Positions 43,613-51,505 of a DNA stretch of 64,000 nt are shown here, in pieces. The stretch is from Roseateles depolymerans (lineage in GTDB: Bacteria; Pseudomonadota; Gammaproteobacteria; Burkholderiales; Burkholderiaceae_C): NCBI GenBank assembly GCA_003241055.1, contig QFOD01000015.1, positions 1 to 64,000 on the forward strand, in the 5' to 3' direction. The notes beneath the pieces are model-generated. The model worked only from the letters and a program-made list of their open reading frames with translations, ran no database searches and was not told the origin of the DNA. Each line of letters begins with the position of its first letter. The first letter of the stretch is position 1. A program made the translations under genes and the position numbers.

Positions 43613-44902
43613 TCAGGCCTGGGCGGCGCCGTCCGCCAGCCCTGCCAGCCCTGCCGCCCGCGCGCGCAGCAGCCGGGCCTGGGCGGCATCCGGTGCGCAG
43701 GCGGCGGCCTGCTCCAGCCAGGTGCGGGCCTGGGCGATGTCGGCGCCGTACTCGGCCGTGCGGGCCAGGGCGGCCAGGCCGTGGGCGCGCAGCGCGGCGG
43801 GCAGCGTGGGCAGCAGCGTGTTCAGGCGCTCGCGCGCCGGCTGCACCTGGCCGGCTTCGGCCAGCGCGATGGCGTGGCCCAGGCGCGGCGCGTGGGACGG
43901 GTCCAGTGCCAGCAGCAGCTCGTAGTAGCGCACGATCACCGGCCAGCGCGTGGCCTCGGGCGTGGCGGCCATCGCGTGCTCGGCGGCAATGCCGGCCTGC
44001 AGATGCCAGCGGCTCAGCCGCTCGCCGCGCTGCGAGGCGCGCAGGTGCTGCAGGCCCAGGCGGATCATGCCGGCGTCCCAGCGCTCGCGGGGCTGTCCGG
44101 CCAGCGGGATGAGGTCGCCCTCTGCGTCGATGCGGCCGCTCAGGCGGGCGCCGTGCAGCAGCAGCAGCGCGGCCAGCGCGTCGGCCTCGGGCGCGGCGCA
44201 GGCCGGGTGGGCGGCCAGGGCGCGCGCCAGACGTATGGCCTCCCAGCAGGCCTCGTAGGCCTGGGGCGAGGCGGGCAGGCCCGCGCCGGCCCGGCCGGCC
44301 GCCAGCTGGCCCTGGTGGAAGACCAGCGCCAGCGCGGTCAGCACGGCCTCGCGGCGCGGCGCCAGCTCGGCTCCGGCAGGCAGCGTCAGCGTCAGCCCGG
44401 CCAGCCGGGCGCGCGCACGCGCCAGGCGCTGGGCCAGCGCGGCTTCCTGCGTGAACAGCAGCGGGGCCAGCTCGGCCAGGCCCAGGCCGGTCATGCTGCG
44501 CAGTGCCAGCAACACCTGGGTGGCGGCCGGCAGCTCGGGGTGGCAGGCGGCGAACAGCAGGGCCAGCTCGTCGTCGTCCAGCTCGCCGGCAAAGCGGCCG
44601 GCGGGCGGCTCGAGCGGGGGCAGCAGGGCGTCGCCGTCGTTGTCGGGCAGGCTGAGCTGGCGGCCCTGGGCGCGCAGCTGATCCAGCGCCCAGTGCTGGG
44701 CCACGCGGTAAAGCCACGCGGCCGGCCGCTCGGGCGGGCCGCTGCGTGGCCAGTGCTGCAGCGCGCGCAGCGAGGCGGTCTGTACCGCGTCCTCGGCCAG
44801 CGAGAGCTCGGCCAGGCCCAGCTGGCGGGCCAGCAGAGCCACCACGCGGCGGCGCTCGCGCGCCAGCAGCGGGGCCAGCAGCTCAGCGGGCGGGGCGCTC
44901 AC
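43613..44902 (-). CDS. ECF42-type sigma factor with C-terminal extension (1)
   Basis: ECF42 factors direct transcription of small gene sets that include DGPF/YCII proteins, and carry a long C-terminal TPR-like domain instead of an anti-sigma partner. The 429-residue protein has sigma2 (LAEDAVQTASLRALQHW, PAAWLYRVAQHWALDQLRAQGR), sigma4 (about 105-170, LALRSMTGLGLAELAPLLF), and a 250-residue helical domain (YEACWEAIRLARALAAHPA, AGIAAEHAMAATPEATRWPVIVRYYELLLALDPSHAPRLGHAIALAEAGQ). The start ATG overlaps the stop of the upstream YCII gene (ATGA), which supports the pairing. No anti-sigma gene is nearby. Confidence 0.9.
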   Translation of the reverse strand: MSAPPAELLAPLLARERRRVVALLARQLGLAELSLAEDAVQTASLRALQHWPRSGPPERPAAWLYRVAQHWALDQLRAQGRQLSLPDNDGDALLPPLEPPAGRFAGELDDDELALLFAACHPELPAATQVLLALRSMTGLGLAELAPLLFTQEAALAQRLARARARLAGLTLTLPAGAELAPRREAVLTALALVFHQGQLAAGRAGAGLPASPQAYEACWEAIRLARALAAHPACAAPEADALAALLLLHGARLSGRIDAEGDLIPLAGQPRERWDAGMIRLGLQHLRASQRGERLSRWHLQAGIAAEHAMAATPEATRWPVIVRYYELLLALDPSHAPRLGHAIALAEAGQVQPARERLNTLLPTLPAALRAHGLAALARTAEYGADIAQARTWLEQAAACAPDAAQARLLRARAAGLAGLADGAAQA

Positions 44903-45261
44903 TGGCCCCGCTCTATGGCCTCGATCTCGCGCAGTTCAATCCACTGGCCGGCCCGGCGATGCGGGCAGGCGGCGGCGATGTCTTCCGCTTCGGCCAGGCT
45001 GGCGGCCTTCAGCATGTAGAAGCCGCCGATCACGTCGTGGGCCTCGGCATAGGGGCCGTCGCTGGCCACGGGCTGGCGGCCATCCAGGCGAAGCTGGCGG
45101 CCACCGTCGTCGGTCAGCTTCTCGCCACCCAGCAGCTGGCCGGCCGCGGCCAGCCGGTCGGCCCAGGCCTGGTGGGCACGGATGATGTCGCCGAGCTCGG
45201 CGGCACTGAGGGCGGCGCTGTCGGCCGGGCATTCATGGAGCAGCAGCAGATAGGCGGGCAT
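44899..45261 (-). CDS. DGPF/YCII-domain protein
   Basis: The 120-residue protein has a YCII-type ferredoxin-like fold with the DGPF motif in the form DGPYAE (about residues 69-74, in GRQPVASDGPYAEAHDVIGGFYMLKAAS). Such proteins are usual partners of ECF42 sigma factors and may sense or transform small molecules; the reaction is unknown. It lies upstream of the sigma gene, overlaps it by 4 nt, and would be part of the sigma-controlled operon. No signal peptide; cytoplasmic. Confidence 0.86.
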   Translation of the reverse strand: MPAYLLLLHECPADSAALSAAELGDIIRAHQAWADRLAAAGQLLGGEKLTDDGGRQLRLDGRQPVASDGPYAEAHDVIGGFYMLKAASLAEAEDIAAACPHRRAGQWIELREIEAIERGQ

Positions 45262-45399
45262 GGGGTGAGCCTTTCATCGGGGTTGCAGACGCTCCATGAC
45301 GATCCAGCCTGCCTGCGCATGACGGTCCGCCCTGGCTTTTTTTGATTGTGACGGGTCGGGGCTGGCGCCCGTCGTGCGGCGCGGGGCGCGTTATGCGTG

Positions 45400-45600
45400 T
45401 CAGGCGGGGTCGGTCGGCTTCTCGGCGCTGTTCAGCGGCTGGGCGGGCGGCGCCTGCAGCCCGCTGGCGCGCAGGCGCTCCTCCTCCTTTTTCTGTTTCT
45501 CGGCCCGTTCCTTGTCGTAATGCCACTTGATGGCGAAGAACATGCCCGTGCCGAACACGATGGCCTTGAACGCCACCAGGCCTATGGGGACCCACTCCAT
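45400..45600 (-). CDS. small membrane protein
   Basis: The 66-residue product MEWVPIGLVAFKAIVFGTGM continues with FFAIKWHYDKERAEKQKKEEE and ends AEKPTDPA. It has one hydrophobic segment (about 4-24) and a highly charged cytosolic tail, like many small single-span membrane proteins. The longer in-frame start at 45786 was not used because it adds a low-complexity stretch. It is divergent from the MocR-type gene. No function recognised. Confidence 0.65.
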   Translation of the reverse strand: MEWVPIGLVAFKAIVFGTGMFFAIKWHYDKERAEKQKKEEERLRASGLQAPPAQPLNSAEKPTDPA

Positions 45601-45794
45601 GATTTGCCTACTTTCAGCCAATGGCCCGACACGGTCGGCCGTGAGGGGCGCTTCATCAAGACGCTGCGTCAGCCGCTTCCCGTTCCAGGCCCGCAGCATG
45701 TCGCCGCTGCCGGCCGCGGGCTGTCCCGGTGGTCGGCGGGTGCGGTGTCGATGCACCCGGCCTGGAGGGGCGGCTGCCCGTTTCAAGGCATGCT

Positions 45795-45822
45795 ATCGAG
45801 AAGCAATCTCCATACATCGAGA
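45795..45822 (+). promoter_or_regulatory. possible MocR-type operator, direct repeats
   Basis: ATCGAGA occurs at 45795-45801 and 45816-45822, 21 bp apart (two helical turns), just before the regulator ATG at 45827. MocR regulators such as PdxR and GabR bind direct repeats, so autoregulation is plausible. Confidence 0.4.
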
Positions 45823-45826
45823 CAAA

Positions 45827-47239
45827 ATGTCCCAACCCCACGCCATGCCCGACGACGACAGGCCCGCCTGGCTGCCGCGCCTGGCCCTGCATGGCGGGCC
45901 ACGTTTCCTGCAGATCGCGGATGCGCTGCAGGCGGCGGTGGCGGACGGGGCGCTGAAGCCGGGCGACCGCCTGCCGCCGCAGCGCCAGCTGGCCGCGCAG
46001 CTGGAGGTCGACCTGACCACCATCACGCGCGCCTACGACGAGGCCCGGCGCCGTCACCTGCTGGAGGGCCGCGGCGCCCGGGGCACCTATGTCGCCGCGC
46101 CCAAGGTCGCCTGGACCGCGATGCTCGACCTGAGCATGAACACGCCGCCGCCGCCGGAGGGCGTGGACTTCGAGGATCTGCTGAAGCAGGGCCTGTCCCA
46201 GGTGCTGATGGGGGCGGACAGCGAGCTGCTGTCGACCTACCAGCTGGCCGGCGGCAGCGAGGCCGACCGGCAGGCGGGCGCCCGCTGGCTGGAGCCGATG
46301 TTCGGCCCGCTGGATCCGGCGCAGGTGCTGGTCTGCCCGGGGGCGCAGGCGGCGATTGCCGCGCTGATGCTGGCGCTGACGTCGCCCGGCGATGTGATCC
46401 TGGCCGAGCCCATGAGCTATCCCGGCCTGCGTGAGGCGGCGGCCCGGTTCGGTCGCCGCCTCGTCGCGGTGGAGGCGGACGCCCAGGGCATGCTGCCCGA
46501 GCGGCTCGAGGCCGCCTGCCGCGAGCACCGGCCGGCGCTGCTCTACCTGAACCCGACGCTGCAGAACCCGACCGCCCTCACCCTGCCGGCCAGGCGGCGC
46601 CAGGCGCTCGCCCGCATCGCACAGCAGCACCAGCTGCCCATCGTCGAGGACGATCCCTACTGGCTGCTGGCCGAGGCGCCGCCGCCGCCGGTGGCCCGGT
46701 TCGCGCCGCAGCAGGTGCACTACATCTCGACCCTGTCGAAATGTCTGACGCCCGGTTTGCGGCTGGCCTATGTGCTGATCCGCGATGCGCAGCAGCGCGA
46801 GCGCTTCCTGGCCGCGCTGCGCTCCTTCGCGCTGATGGCCGCGCCGCTGACGGCGGCCCTGGCCACGCAGTGGATCCTCGACGGGTCGGCGGGCGAGCTG
46901 ATGGCCGGGGTGCGCCGCGAGGCGCGGCTGCGCCACCGCATGGCGCGCGACCTGCTCGCGGGGCGCGAGGGCGGCGCCGGCGACGGCCTGCACCTCTGGC
47001 TCGAGCTGCCGGCCTACTGGACGTCCGCGCAGCTGGCGCAGGCGGCCGGCCGCGAGGGCATCGCCGTCACGCCGGCGGAGGTCTTCGCCACGGGCGGTGC
47101 TGCCGTCAACGCGATCCGCATCTCGCTGGGCAGCATCAAGGACCGGGCACGGCTGAGGGCGGGGCTGCAGCGGCTGTCGCAGCTGCTGGCCCGGCGGCCG
47201 GAGTCGCCCGGCACGACGACGGCCGGATCGCCGGCCTGA
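45827..47239 (+). CDS. MocR/GntR-type regulator with aminotransferase domain
   Basis: MocR proteins join a winged helix to a fold-type I PLP domain and regulate genes in response to PLP or amino compounds. The 470-residue protein has a GntR-type HTH (about 20-90: FLQIADALQAAVADGALKPGDRLPPQRQLAAQL), then an aminotransferase-like domain with YLNPTLQNPTALTLP, VEDDPYWLL and the PLP lysine K305 in ISTLSKCLTPGLRLAY. All PLP-site motifs look intact. The start ATG at 45827 follows the family N terminus; the long upstream extension (to 45527) has low complexity. Target genes are not evident, but the small membrane protein gene is divergent. Confidence 0.9.
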   Translation: MSQPHAMPDDDRPAWLPRLALHGGPRFLQIADALQAAVADGALKPGDRLPPQRQLAAQLEVDLTTITRAYDEARRRHLLEGRGARGTYVAAPKVAWTAMLDLSMNTPPPPEGVDFEDLLKQGLSQVLMGADSELLSTYQLAGGSEADRQAGARWLEPMFGPLDPAQVLVCPGAQAAIAALMLALTSPGDVILAEPMSYPGLREAAARFGRRLVAVEADAQGMLPERLEAACREHRPALLYLNPTLQNPTALTLPARRRQALARIAQQHQLPIVEDDPYWLLAEAPPPPVARFAPQQVHYISTLSKCLTPGLRLAYVLIRDAQQRERFLAALRSFALMAAPLTAALATQWILDGSAGELMAGVRREARLRHRMARDLLAGREGGAGDGLHLWLELPAYWTSAQLAQAAGREGIAVTPAEVFATGGAAVNAIRISLGSIKDRARLRAGLQRLSQLLARRPESPGTTTAGSPA

Positions 47240-47258
47240 TGCGCCGCGCGCCCGTGGC

Positions 47259-48530
47259 TCAGGGCGCCAGCCGCCGGGCGCGCTCCTGCAGCAGGGCCCG
47301 CTGCACCTCGTTGTCCGTCAGCGCGGCGGCGCGCAGGTAGGCGGCACGGGCCTCGTCCGTGCGGCCCAGACGTTCCAGCACATCGGCCTGGGCGCCGGCC
47401 AGGAAGGGGTAGCCGCGCATGGCGGGCTCGTCGGCCAGGGCCTGCAGCAGCGGCCAGGCCGCCGCCGGCCCCTGGGCGTGGCTGACGGCGATGGCGCGGT
47501 TCAGCGCGATGACGGGCGAGGGATGGAGCGCCAGCAGGCGGTCGTAGCCGGCCACGATGCCGGCCCAGTCGGTGTCCTCGGCGCGGGCCGCGCGGGCGTG
47601 GTGGGCGGCGATGCCGGCCTGCAGCGTGTAGGGGCCGGGCTCGCCCAGGCGCAGCGCGGCATCCAGCGCCGTCAGGCCGCGCTGGATCAGCAGGCGGTCC
47701 CAGCGGCGGCGGTCCTGGTCGGGCAGCAGCACGGGCCGGCCCGCAGCGTCCAGCCGTGCGGGCAGGCGCGAGGCCTGGATCTCCAGCAGCGCGGCCAGGC
47801 CCTGCACCTCGGCCTCGTGCGGCAGCAGGTGCTGCAGTTGGCGCGCCAGGCGCAGGGCCTCGTCGCACAGGCCGGGCCGCAGCAGCGTGGCGCCACGGCC
47901 GGCGCTGTGGCCCTCGTTGAAGATCAGGTAGACCACGGCCAGCACGGCGCCCAGGCGCCCGGCGCGCTCGGCCGGGCCGGGTAGTTCGAAGGCCTGGCCC
48001 CGCAGCGCCTTCTTGGCGCGCACGATGCGCTGCGCGATGGTGGCCTCGGGCAGCAGGTGGGCGCGGGCGATCTCGGCCGTGTCCAGCCCGCCCAGCAGAC
48101 GCAGCGTCAGCGCCACCTGGGCCTCGCGCGCCAGCACCGGGTGGCAGGCGATGAAGATCAGGCGCAGCAGCTCGTCGCCGATCTCGGCCTGGTCGCGCGC
48201 GGCGTCCAGTCGGTCGCTGAAGTCGGGCACGACCTGGCTGCCCAGCGCCTCGTCGTCGTCGGCCAGCCGGGCGTGTTCGCGCGCCAGCATCGCGCGGCGA
48301 CGCAGCCGGTCGAGCGCGCGGTGGCGGGTGGTGGTCATCAGCCAGGCGGCCGGGTTGTCGGGCAGGGTGTCGCGGGGCCAGGTGTCCAGTGCCGCCAGCA
48401 GGGCGTCCTGCGCGCAGTCCTCGGCCTCGTCCAGGTCGTGCAGCAGCCGGGCGGCGGCGCCCACCAGGCGGGCGCGCTCGCTGCGCCACACGGCGGCGAC
48501 CAACGCGGCGCTGCGCTCGGCCGGGTTCAC
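47259..48530 (-). CDS. ECF42-type sigma factor with C-terminal extension (2)
   Basis: The 423-residue protein is a second ECF42 factor. Sigma2 contains DEAEDCAQDALLAALDTWPRD and AAWLMTTTRHRALDRLRRR; sigma4 contains LTLRLLGGLDTAEIARAHLLPEATIAQRIVRAKKAL. The C-terminal domain carries VYLIFNEGHSAGRG, ALLEIQASR, AGIAAHHARAARAEDTDWAGIVAGYDRLLAL and a TPR-like tail. It is the more typical member, with VYLIFNEGHSA as the hallmark. The start is GTG (48528-48530), 7 bp after the SRPBCC gene. The upstream operon (48538-51344) gives its likely regulon. Confidence 0.92.
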   Translation of the reverse strand: MNPAERSAALVAAVWRSERARLVGAAARLLHDLDEAEDCAQDALLAALDTWPRDTLPDNPAAWLMTTTRHRALDRLRRRAMLAREHARLADDDEALGSQVVPDFSDRLDAARDQAEIGDELLRLIFIACHPVLAREAQVALTLRLLGGLDTAEIARAHLLPEATIAQRIVRAKKALRGQAFELPGPAERAGRLGAVLAVVYLIFNEGHSAGRGATLLRPGLCDEALRLARQLQHLLPHEAEVQGLAALLEIQASRLPARLDAAGRPVLLPDQDRRRWDRLLIQRGLTALDAALRLGEPGPYTLQAGIAAHHARAARAEDTDWAGIVAGYDRLLALHPSPVIALNRAIAVSHAQGPAAAWPLLQALADEPAMRGYPFLAGAQADVLERLGRTDEARAAYLRAAALTDNEVQRALLQERARRLAP

Positions 48531-48537
48531 CGGGGCG

Positions 48538-48975
48538 TCAGGCCGGCACGGCCAGCACGGCGGCCAGCCGGTCGAGGTTCTGCTCGTTCGCCGGCCCGCA
48601 GACGCCGGCCAGCGCGCGTGCCAGCTTGGCCGTGTCGAAGCGCTGCGCCCAGCCCAGACGCGTGCCGCCGGCCTCGGGGCTGAGCGTCAGCGTCAGCGTG
48701 AATGGCGGCGCGTTGACGTGACGGATCACGGCGCGACGGCCGGGCGCCAGTTCGGCGAAGCGGCTCTCGTTCCAGTAGCGCTGACCGTCCGGCCCGACCA
48801 TGGTGAAGTGCCAGTCGCCGCCCTCCCGGAAATCGCAGCGCTCGAACTCGTTGGCAAAGCCCGCCGGGCCCCACCAGCGCGCCAGCTGAAGAGGGTCGGC
48901 CAGGGCCAGCCAGACGCGCTCGGGCGGTGCGCTCAGCAGGCGCTCGGTGGCGAGGGTGTGGTCGTCGATGTTCAT
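48538..48975 (-). CDS. SRPBCC (AHSA1-like) protein (1)
   Basis: The 145-residue product has the START/AHSA1-like fold: an N-terminal strand (ATERLLSAPPERVWLALADPLQLARWWGP), a middle sheet (GDWHFTMVGPDGQRYWNESRFAELAPGRRAVIRH) and a C-terminal helix (LARALAGVCGPANEQNLDRLAAVLA). The fold has a hydrophobic cavity; ligand unknown. Such genes are common in ECF42 and ECF41 clusters. AGGAAA precedes the ATG at 48973-48975. Only a structured repeat (copy B) separates it from the VOC gene upstream. Confidence 0.88.
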   Translation of the reverse strand: MNIDDHTLATERLLSAPPERVWLALADPLQLARWWGPAGFANEFERCDFREGGDWHFTMVGPDGQRYWNESRFAELAPGRRAVIRHVNAPPFTLTLTLSPEAGGTRLGWAQRFDTAKLARALAGVCGPANEQNLDRLAAVLAVPA

Positions 48976-49006
48976 GTGTTTTCCTGGATGGGGCTCGCTG
49001 CGGGCC

Positions 49007-49122
49007 GAGCGCCGGGCCGCCCCAAGCTGGCCCGTGCTGGCGATGTGCCTGCCGGTCAATCCGGCAGGCGCCGCAGCGCGGTCTGCAAGACCGGCCAAGG
49101 GACTCCTTGGACGAGGGGCTTC
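49007..49122 (+). repeat. structured intergenic repeat family 1, copy B
   Basis: It begins GAGCGCCGGGCCGC and shares CTGGCGATGTGC, GGTCAATCCGGC and TTGGACGAGGGGC with copy A. The hairpin stem is GCCTGCCGG and CCGGCAGGC (9 bp perfect) around the loop TCAAT. It lies within the ECF42 operon between the VOC and SRPBCC genes, and its end touches the VOC stop codon. Confidence 0.8.
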
Positions 49123-49600
49123 AACCATAGGCGCGCCGCAGCGCGGCGATGTCGATCTTCTCCATCGCCCAGAGGGCCTGGAACACGCGCTGCACGCGGG
49201 CCGGATCGGGGTCGCGGATCATGTCGTACCAGCAGCTGGGCGTGAGCTGCCAGGACAGGCCCCAGGCGTCCTCCAGCCAGCCGCAGGACTTGAGCTGGCC
49301 GCCACCGGCCGGCAGCTGCTCCCACAGGCGGTCGATCTCGGCCTGGTCGCTGCAGTTCACCGTCATCGAGAAGGCCTCGTTGAGTTTGAAGTGCGGGCCG
49401 CCGTTGAAGGCCGTCATCGCCAGGCCCAGCAGCTCGAACTGCACGATCATCACTGTGCCGGCCGGGCCGGGGGCGTTCTCGCCCCAGCGCTGGGTGTGCG
49501 TGACCTGACCCTCGCCAAACACGCGCAGGTAATGCGCCACCGCGTCCTCGGCACCCTGCTGGTACCAGAGGAAGGGGGTCAGCTTGTGCTGGATCTGCAT
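49121..49600 (-). CDS. VOC family protein (PhnB-like)
   Basis: The 159-residue product starts MQIQHKLTPFLWYQQGAEDA and has the paired beta-alpha-beta-beta-beta units of glyoxalase/VOC proteins, of the PhnB/3-demethylubiquinone methyltransferase-like type (FLWYQQGAEDAVAHYLRVF, MIVQFELLGLAMTAFNGGP, NEAFSMTVNCSDQAEIDRLWEQL, GLSWQLTPS). The usual metal-binding residues cannot be assigned with certainty. The ATG at 49598-49600 has AGGAG upstream; a GTG one codon earlier is also possible. It belongs to the second ECF42 operon. Confidence 0.88.
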   Translation of the reverse strand: MQIQHKLTPFLWYQQGAEDAVAHYLRVFGEGQVTHTQRWGENAPGPAGTVMIVQFELLGLAMTAFNGGPHFKLNEAFSMTVNCSDQAEIDRLWEQLPAGGGQLKSCGWLEDAWGLSWQLTPSCWYDMIRDPDPARVQRVFQALWAMEKIDIAALRRAYG

Positions 49601-49611
49601 CACGGGTCTCC

Positions 49612-50022
49612 TCAGTCGGTGGTGTCGGCGGGGCTGCCGCTCATGTGGATCAGCTCCCAGTGGTGGCCGTCCAGGTCTTCGAAGCCGTGGCCGTACATGA
49701 AGCCATAGTCCTGCGGCTCGCCCGGAATGCTGGCGCCGGCGGCGCGGGCCCGGGCGACCAGGTCGTCGACCCGCTCGCGGTGCGCGCAGCTGAGGCAGAC
49801 CCAGCCGGTAGTTAGCGTGCGGGCGTCGCCCAGCGGCTTGGCGGTGAAGCTGCGGGCGAAGTCCTCGTGCAGCAGCATCGCGTAGAGGTTCTCGCCCAGC
49901 TCCAGGCAGGCGGCGCGCTCGTTGGTGAACTGCGGGTTGAAGCGGTAGCCCAGCGCCTCGAAGAAGGCCTGGCTGGCGGCCAGGTCGCGCACCGGCAGGT
50001 TGACGTAGATCTGTTGATGCAT
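49612..50022 (-). CDS. VOC family (glyoxalase-like) protein
   Basis: The 136-residue product MHQQIYVNLPVRDLAASQAF has the usual glyoxalase/bleomycin-resistance fold of two beta-alpha-beta-beta-beta units, with LYAMLLHEDFARSF and EDLDGHHWELIHM near the end. HHWEL resembles the metal-binding end motif of lactoylglutathione lyase. The substrate is unknown. It lies 11 bp upstream of the PhnB-like gene and 16 bp downstream of the SRPBCC gene. Confidence 0.88.
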   Translation of the reverse strand: MHQQIYVNLPVRDLAASQAFFEALGYRFNPQFTNERAACLELGENLYAMLLHEDFARSFTAKPLGDARTLTTGWVCLSCAHRERVDDLVARARAAGASIPGEPQDYGFMYGHGFEDLDGHHWELIHMSGSPADTTD

Positions 50023-50038
50023 CCTGTGTCTCCGTTGC

Positions 50039-50479
50039 TCAGAGCGGGGTTTCGGCCAGGGCCTTGAGGCGCTGCAACGCGACGGGCCAGGCGCTGTCCA
50101 GGAAGTCCAGGCAGCCGTCCATGCCCTGCAGCTGCACCTCCAGCCGCGTGCCGCCGTCGGGGGCCGGCCCGAAGGCGTAGCGTTCGTGCGCCGGCTCGCG
50201 CAGCAGCGCGCTGTCGGCCAGTGGCCGGCCCTCGCGCAGTTCGCCCACCAGGCGCAGCGACACGCGCTCGTGCAGGCGGCAGTCGTCCACCACGGCCTCC
50301 ATGCCGTTGCCCTGCGGGTCCAGGAAGCGCAGGCGCTCGCCGGTCTGCCAGCGCCCCTCGTAGTAGCTGCCCTCGCAGAAGGCGCGGGTCCAGTCGCGGT
50401 AGCCGAGCGGGTCCAGCATGCAGCCCCACACCCGGGCCACCGGCGCGGCGATGTCCACGCCGTAGTGCCGCGCGCTCAT
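50039..50479 (-). CDS. SRPBCC protein (2)
   Basis: The 146-residue product MSARHYGVDIAAPVARVWGC has the SRPBCC strand-helix-sheet-helix plan: IAAPVARVWGCMLDPLGYRDW, EGRWQTGERLRFLDPQGNGMEAVVDDCRLHERV, TRLEVQLQGMDG and a final helix LQRLKALAETPL. The fold binds hydrophobic ligands; the ligand is unknown. Its ATG overlaps the stop of the YCII gene upstream by 4 nt (50476-50479), so they are translated together. Two SRPBCC proteins in one operon are unusual for an ECF42 set. Confidence 0.85.
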   Translation of the reverse strand: MSARHYGVDIAAPVARVWGCMLDPLGYRDWTRAFCEGSYYEGRWQTGERLRFLDPQGNGMEAVVDDCRLHERVSLRLVGELREGRPLADSALLREPAHERYAFGPAPDGGTRLEVQLQGMDGCLDFLDSAWPVALQRLKALAETPL

Positions 50480-50892
50480 GCCGGGCCTCCGACGCCGGGC
50501 ACGGCCATGTCGCCGCCGGGCAGGAAGTCGCTCTCCTCGTAGAGCTGGCGCAGCTCGATCTCGCAGACCTGGCCGGGGAAGGGGTTGGGGAAGCGGGCCG
50601 CCCAGGCGCGCGCCTCCTCCACCGAGCGCACCTGGATCAGCGTGTAGCCGGCAATCAGCTCCTTGGCCTCGGCGAAGGGCCCGTCCAGCAGCTCGCGGCG
50701 GCCGTCCAGGTGGTAGCGCTGGCGCCAGCCCTGGCGGCTGGGGCGCAGGCCGGCGCCGTCCAGCAGCACGCCGGCGCGCGCCATCTCCTCGTGAAAGGCG
50801 CCCATCTCCTCGAACACGGCCTGGAACTCGGGGCCGGGCGGGTCGCCACGCTCGCTCATCGCGGTGGCGCGGACCTGGATCATGAATCGCAT
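50476..50892 (-). CDS. DGPF/YCII-domain protein
   Basis: The 138-residue product MRFMIQVRATAMSERGDPPG contains the YCII fold with a canonical DGPF motif (ELLDGPFAEAKELIAGYTLIQVRS). The start at 50892 was chosen because it begins the first strand of the fold; the longer frame to 50985 adds no domain. It partners the second ECF42 sigma factor and may bind or convert a small molecule in the cytoplasm. Confidence 0.88.
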   Translation of the reverse strand: MRFMIQVRATAMSERGDPPGPEFQAVFEEMGAFHEEMARAGVLLDGAGLRPSRQGWRQRYHLDGRRELLDGPFAEAKELIAGYTLIQVRSVEEARAWAARFPNPFPGQVCEIELRQLYEESDFLPGGDMAVPGVGGPA

Positions 50893-50996
50893 GGGGTCTC
50901 CTGGTGCCGGGGCGGCCGGAAATCGGCGCCCGTCTGCCCTATGACGATCCGCCGATGGCCGTATCGACAGACCTCGGGAAAGCACCTAGACGACGT

Positions 50997-51344
50997 TCAG
51001 GCGAAGCAGGGCGCCGCGGCGCGTATCTCCACCGTGGCCCATTCGGCCGCCGGGCAGCGTTCGGCCCAGGCCTGGGCGACGGTGGCGTCCTCGGTGTCCA
51101 GCAGGAAGAAGCCGCCCACCAGCTCCTTGGTCTCGGTGAACGGCCCGTCCAGCAGCTGCGTGGCGCCGTCGCGCCGCTGCAGGCGCCGGGCGGCCGTGGC
51201 CAGCGAATGGCTGGCCAGCAGCAGGCCCTGGGCCTGGAGCTCTGCACCGAAATCCAGCATCCGCTGGTAGAGCGCTGCGCCGGCCTCGGGGCCGCGTTCG
51301 GCGCGCTGGCCATGGGGTTCGACGATGAGCAGCAGATGCGGCAC
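50997..51344 (-). CDS. DGPF/YCII-domain protein, first gene of ECF42 operon
   Basis: The 115-residue product (first residues read PHLLLIVEPHGQRAERGPEA after the start) has a canonical DGPF motif in QLLDGPFTETKELVGGFFLLDTEDA. The GTG start (51342-51344) has GGAG 8 bases upstream; an ATG at 51377 is possible but has no ribosome site. As the first gene of the leftward operon it is the best place to look for the ECF42 promoter, in the 161-bp gap shared with the histidine kinase gene. Confidence 0.82.
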   Translation of the reverse strand: MPHLLLIVEPHGQRAERGPEAGAALYQRMLDFGAELQAQGLLLASHSLATAARRLQRRDGATQLLDGPFTETKELVGGFFLLDTEDATVAQAWAERCPAAEWATVEIRAAAPCFA

Positions 51345-51505
51345 GGCGGGGCTCCGGTGGGGCGGCAGGTGGCGCATTCTGGACCGTGTCCCGCCCAAGC
51401 TGGCACAGTTAGGGCGTCGCTGACTCGGTTTCCGCGCGGCGGCGCGAGGGACTGGTTCAGCCCTGCCTTGGGGCTCGCTTCCGGCCCGTCTGACCGGGGA
51501 GGATC

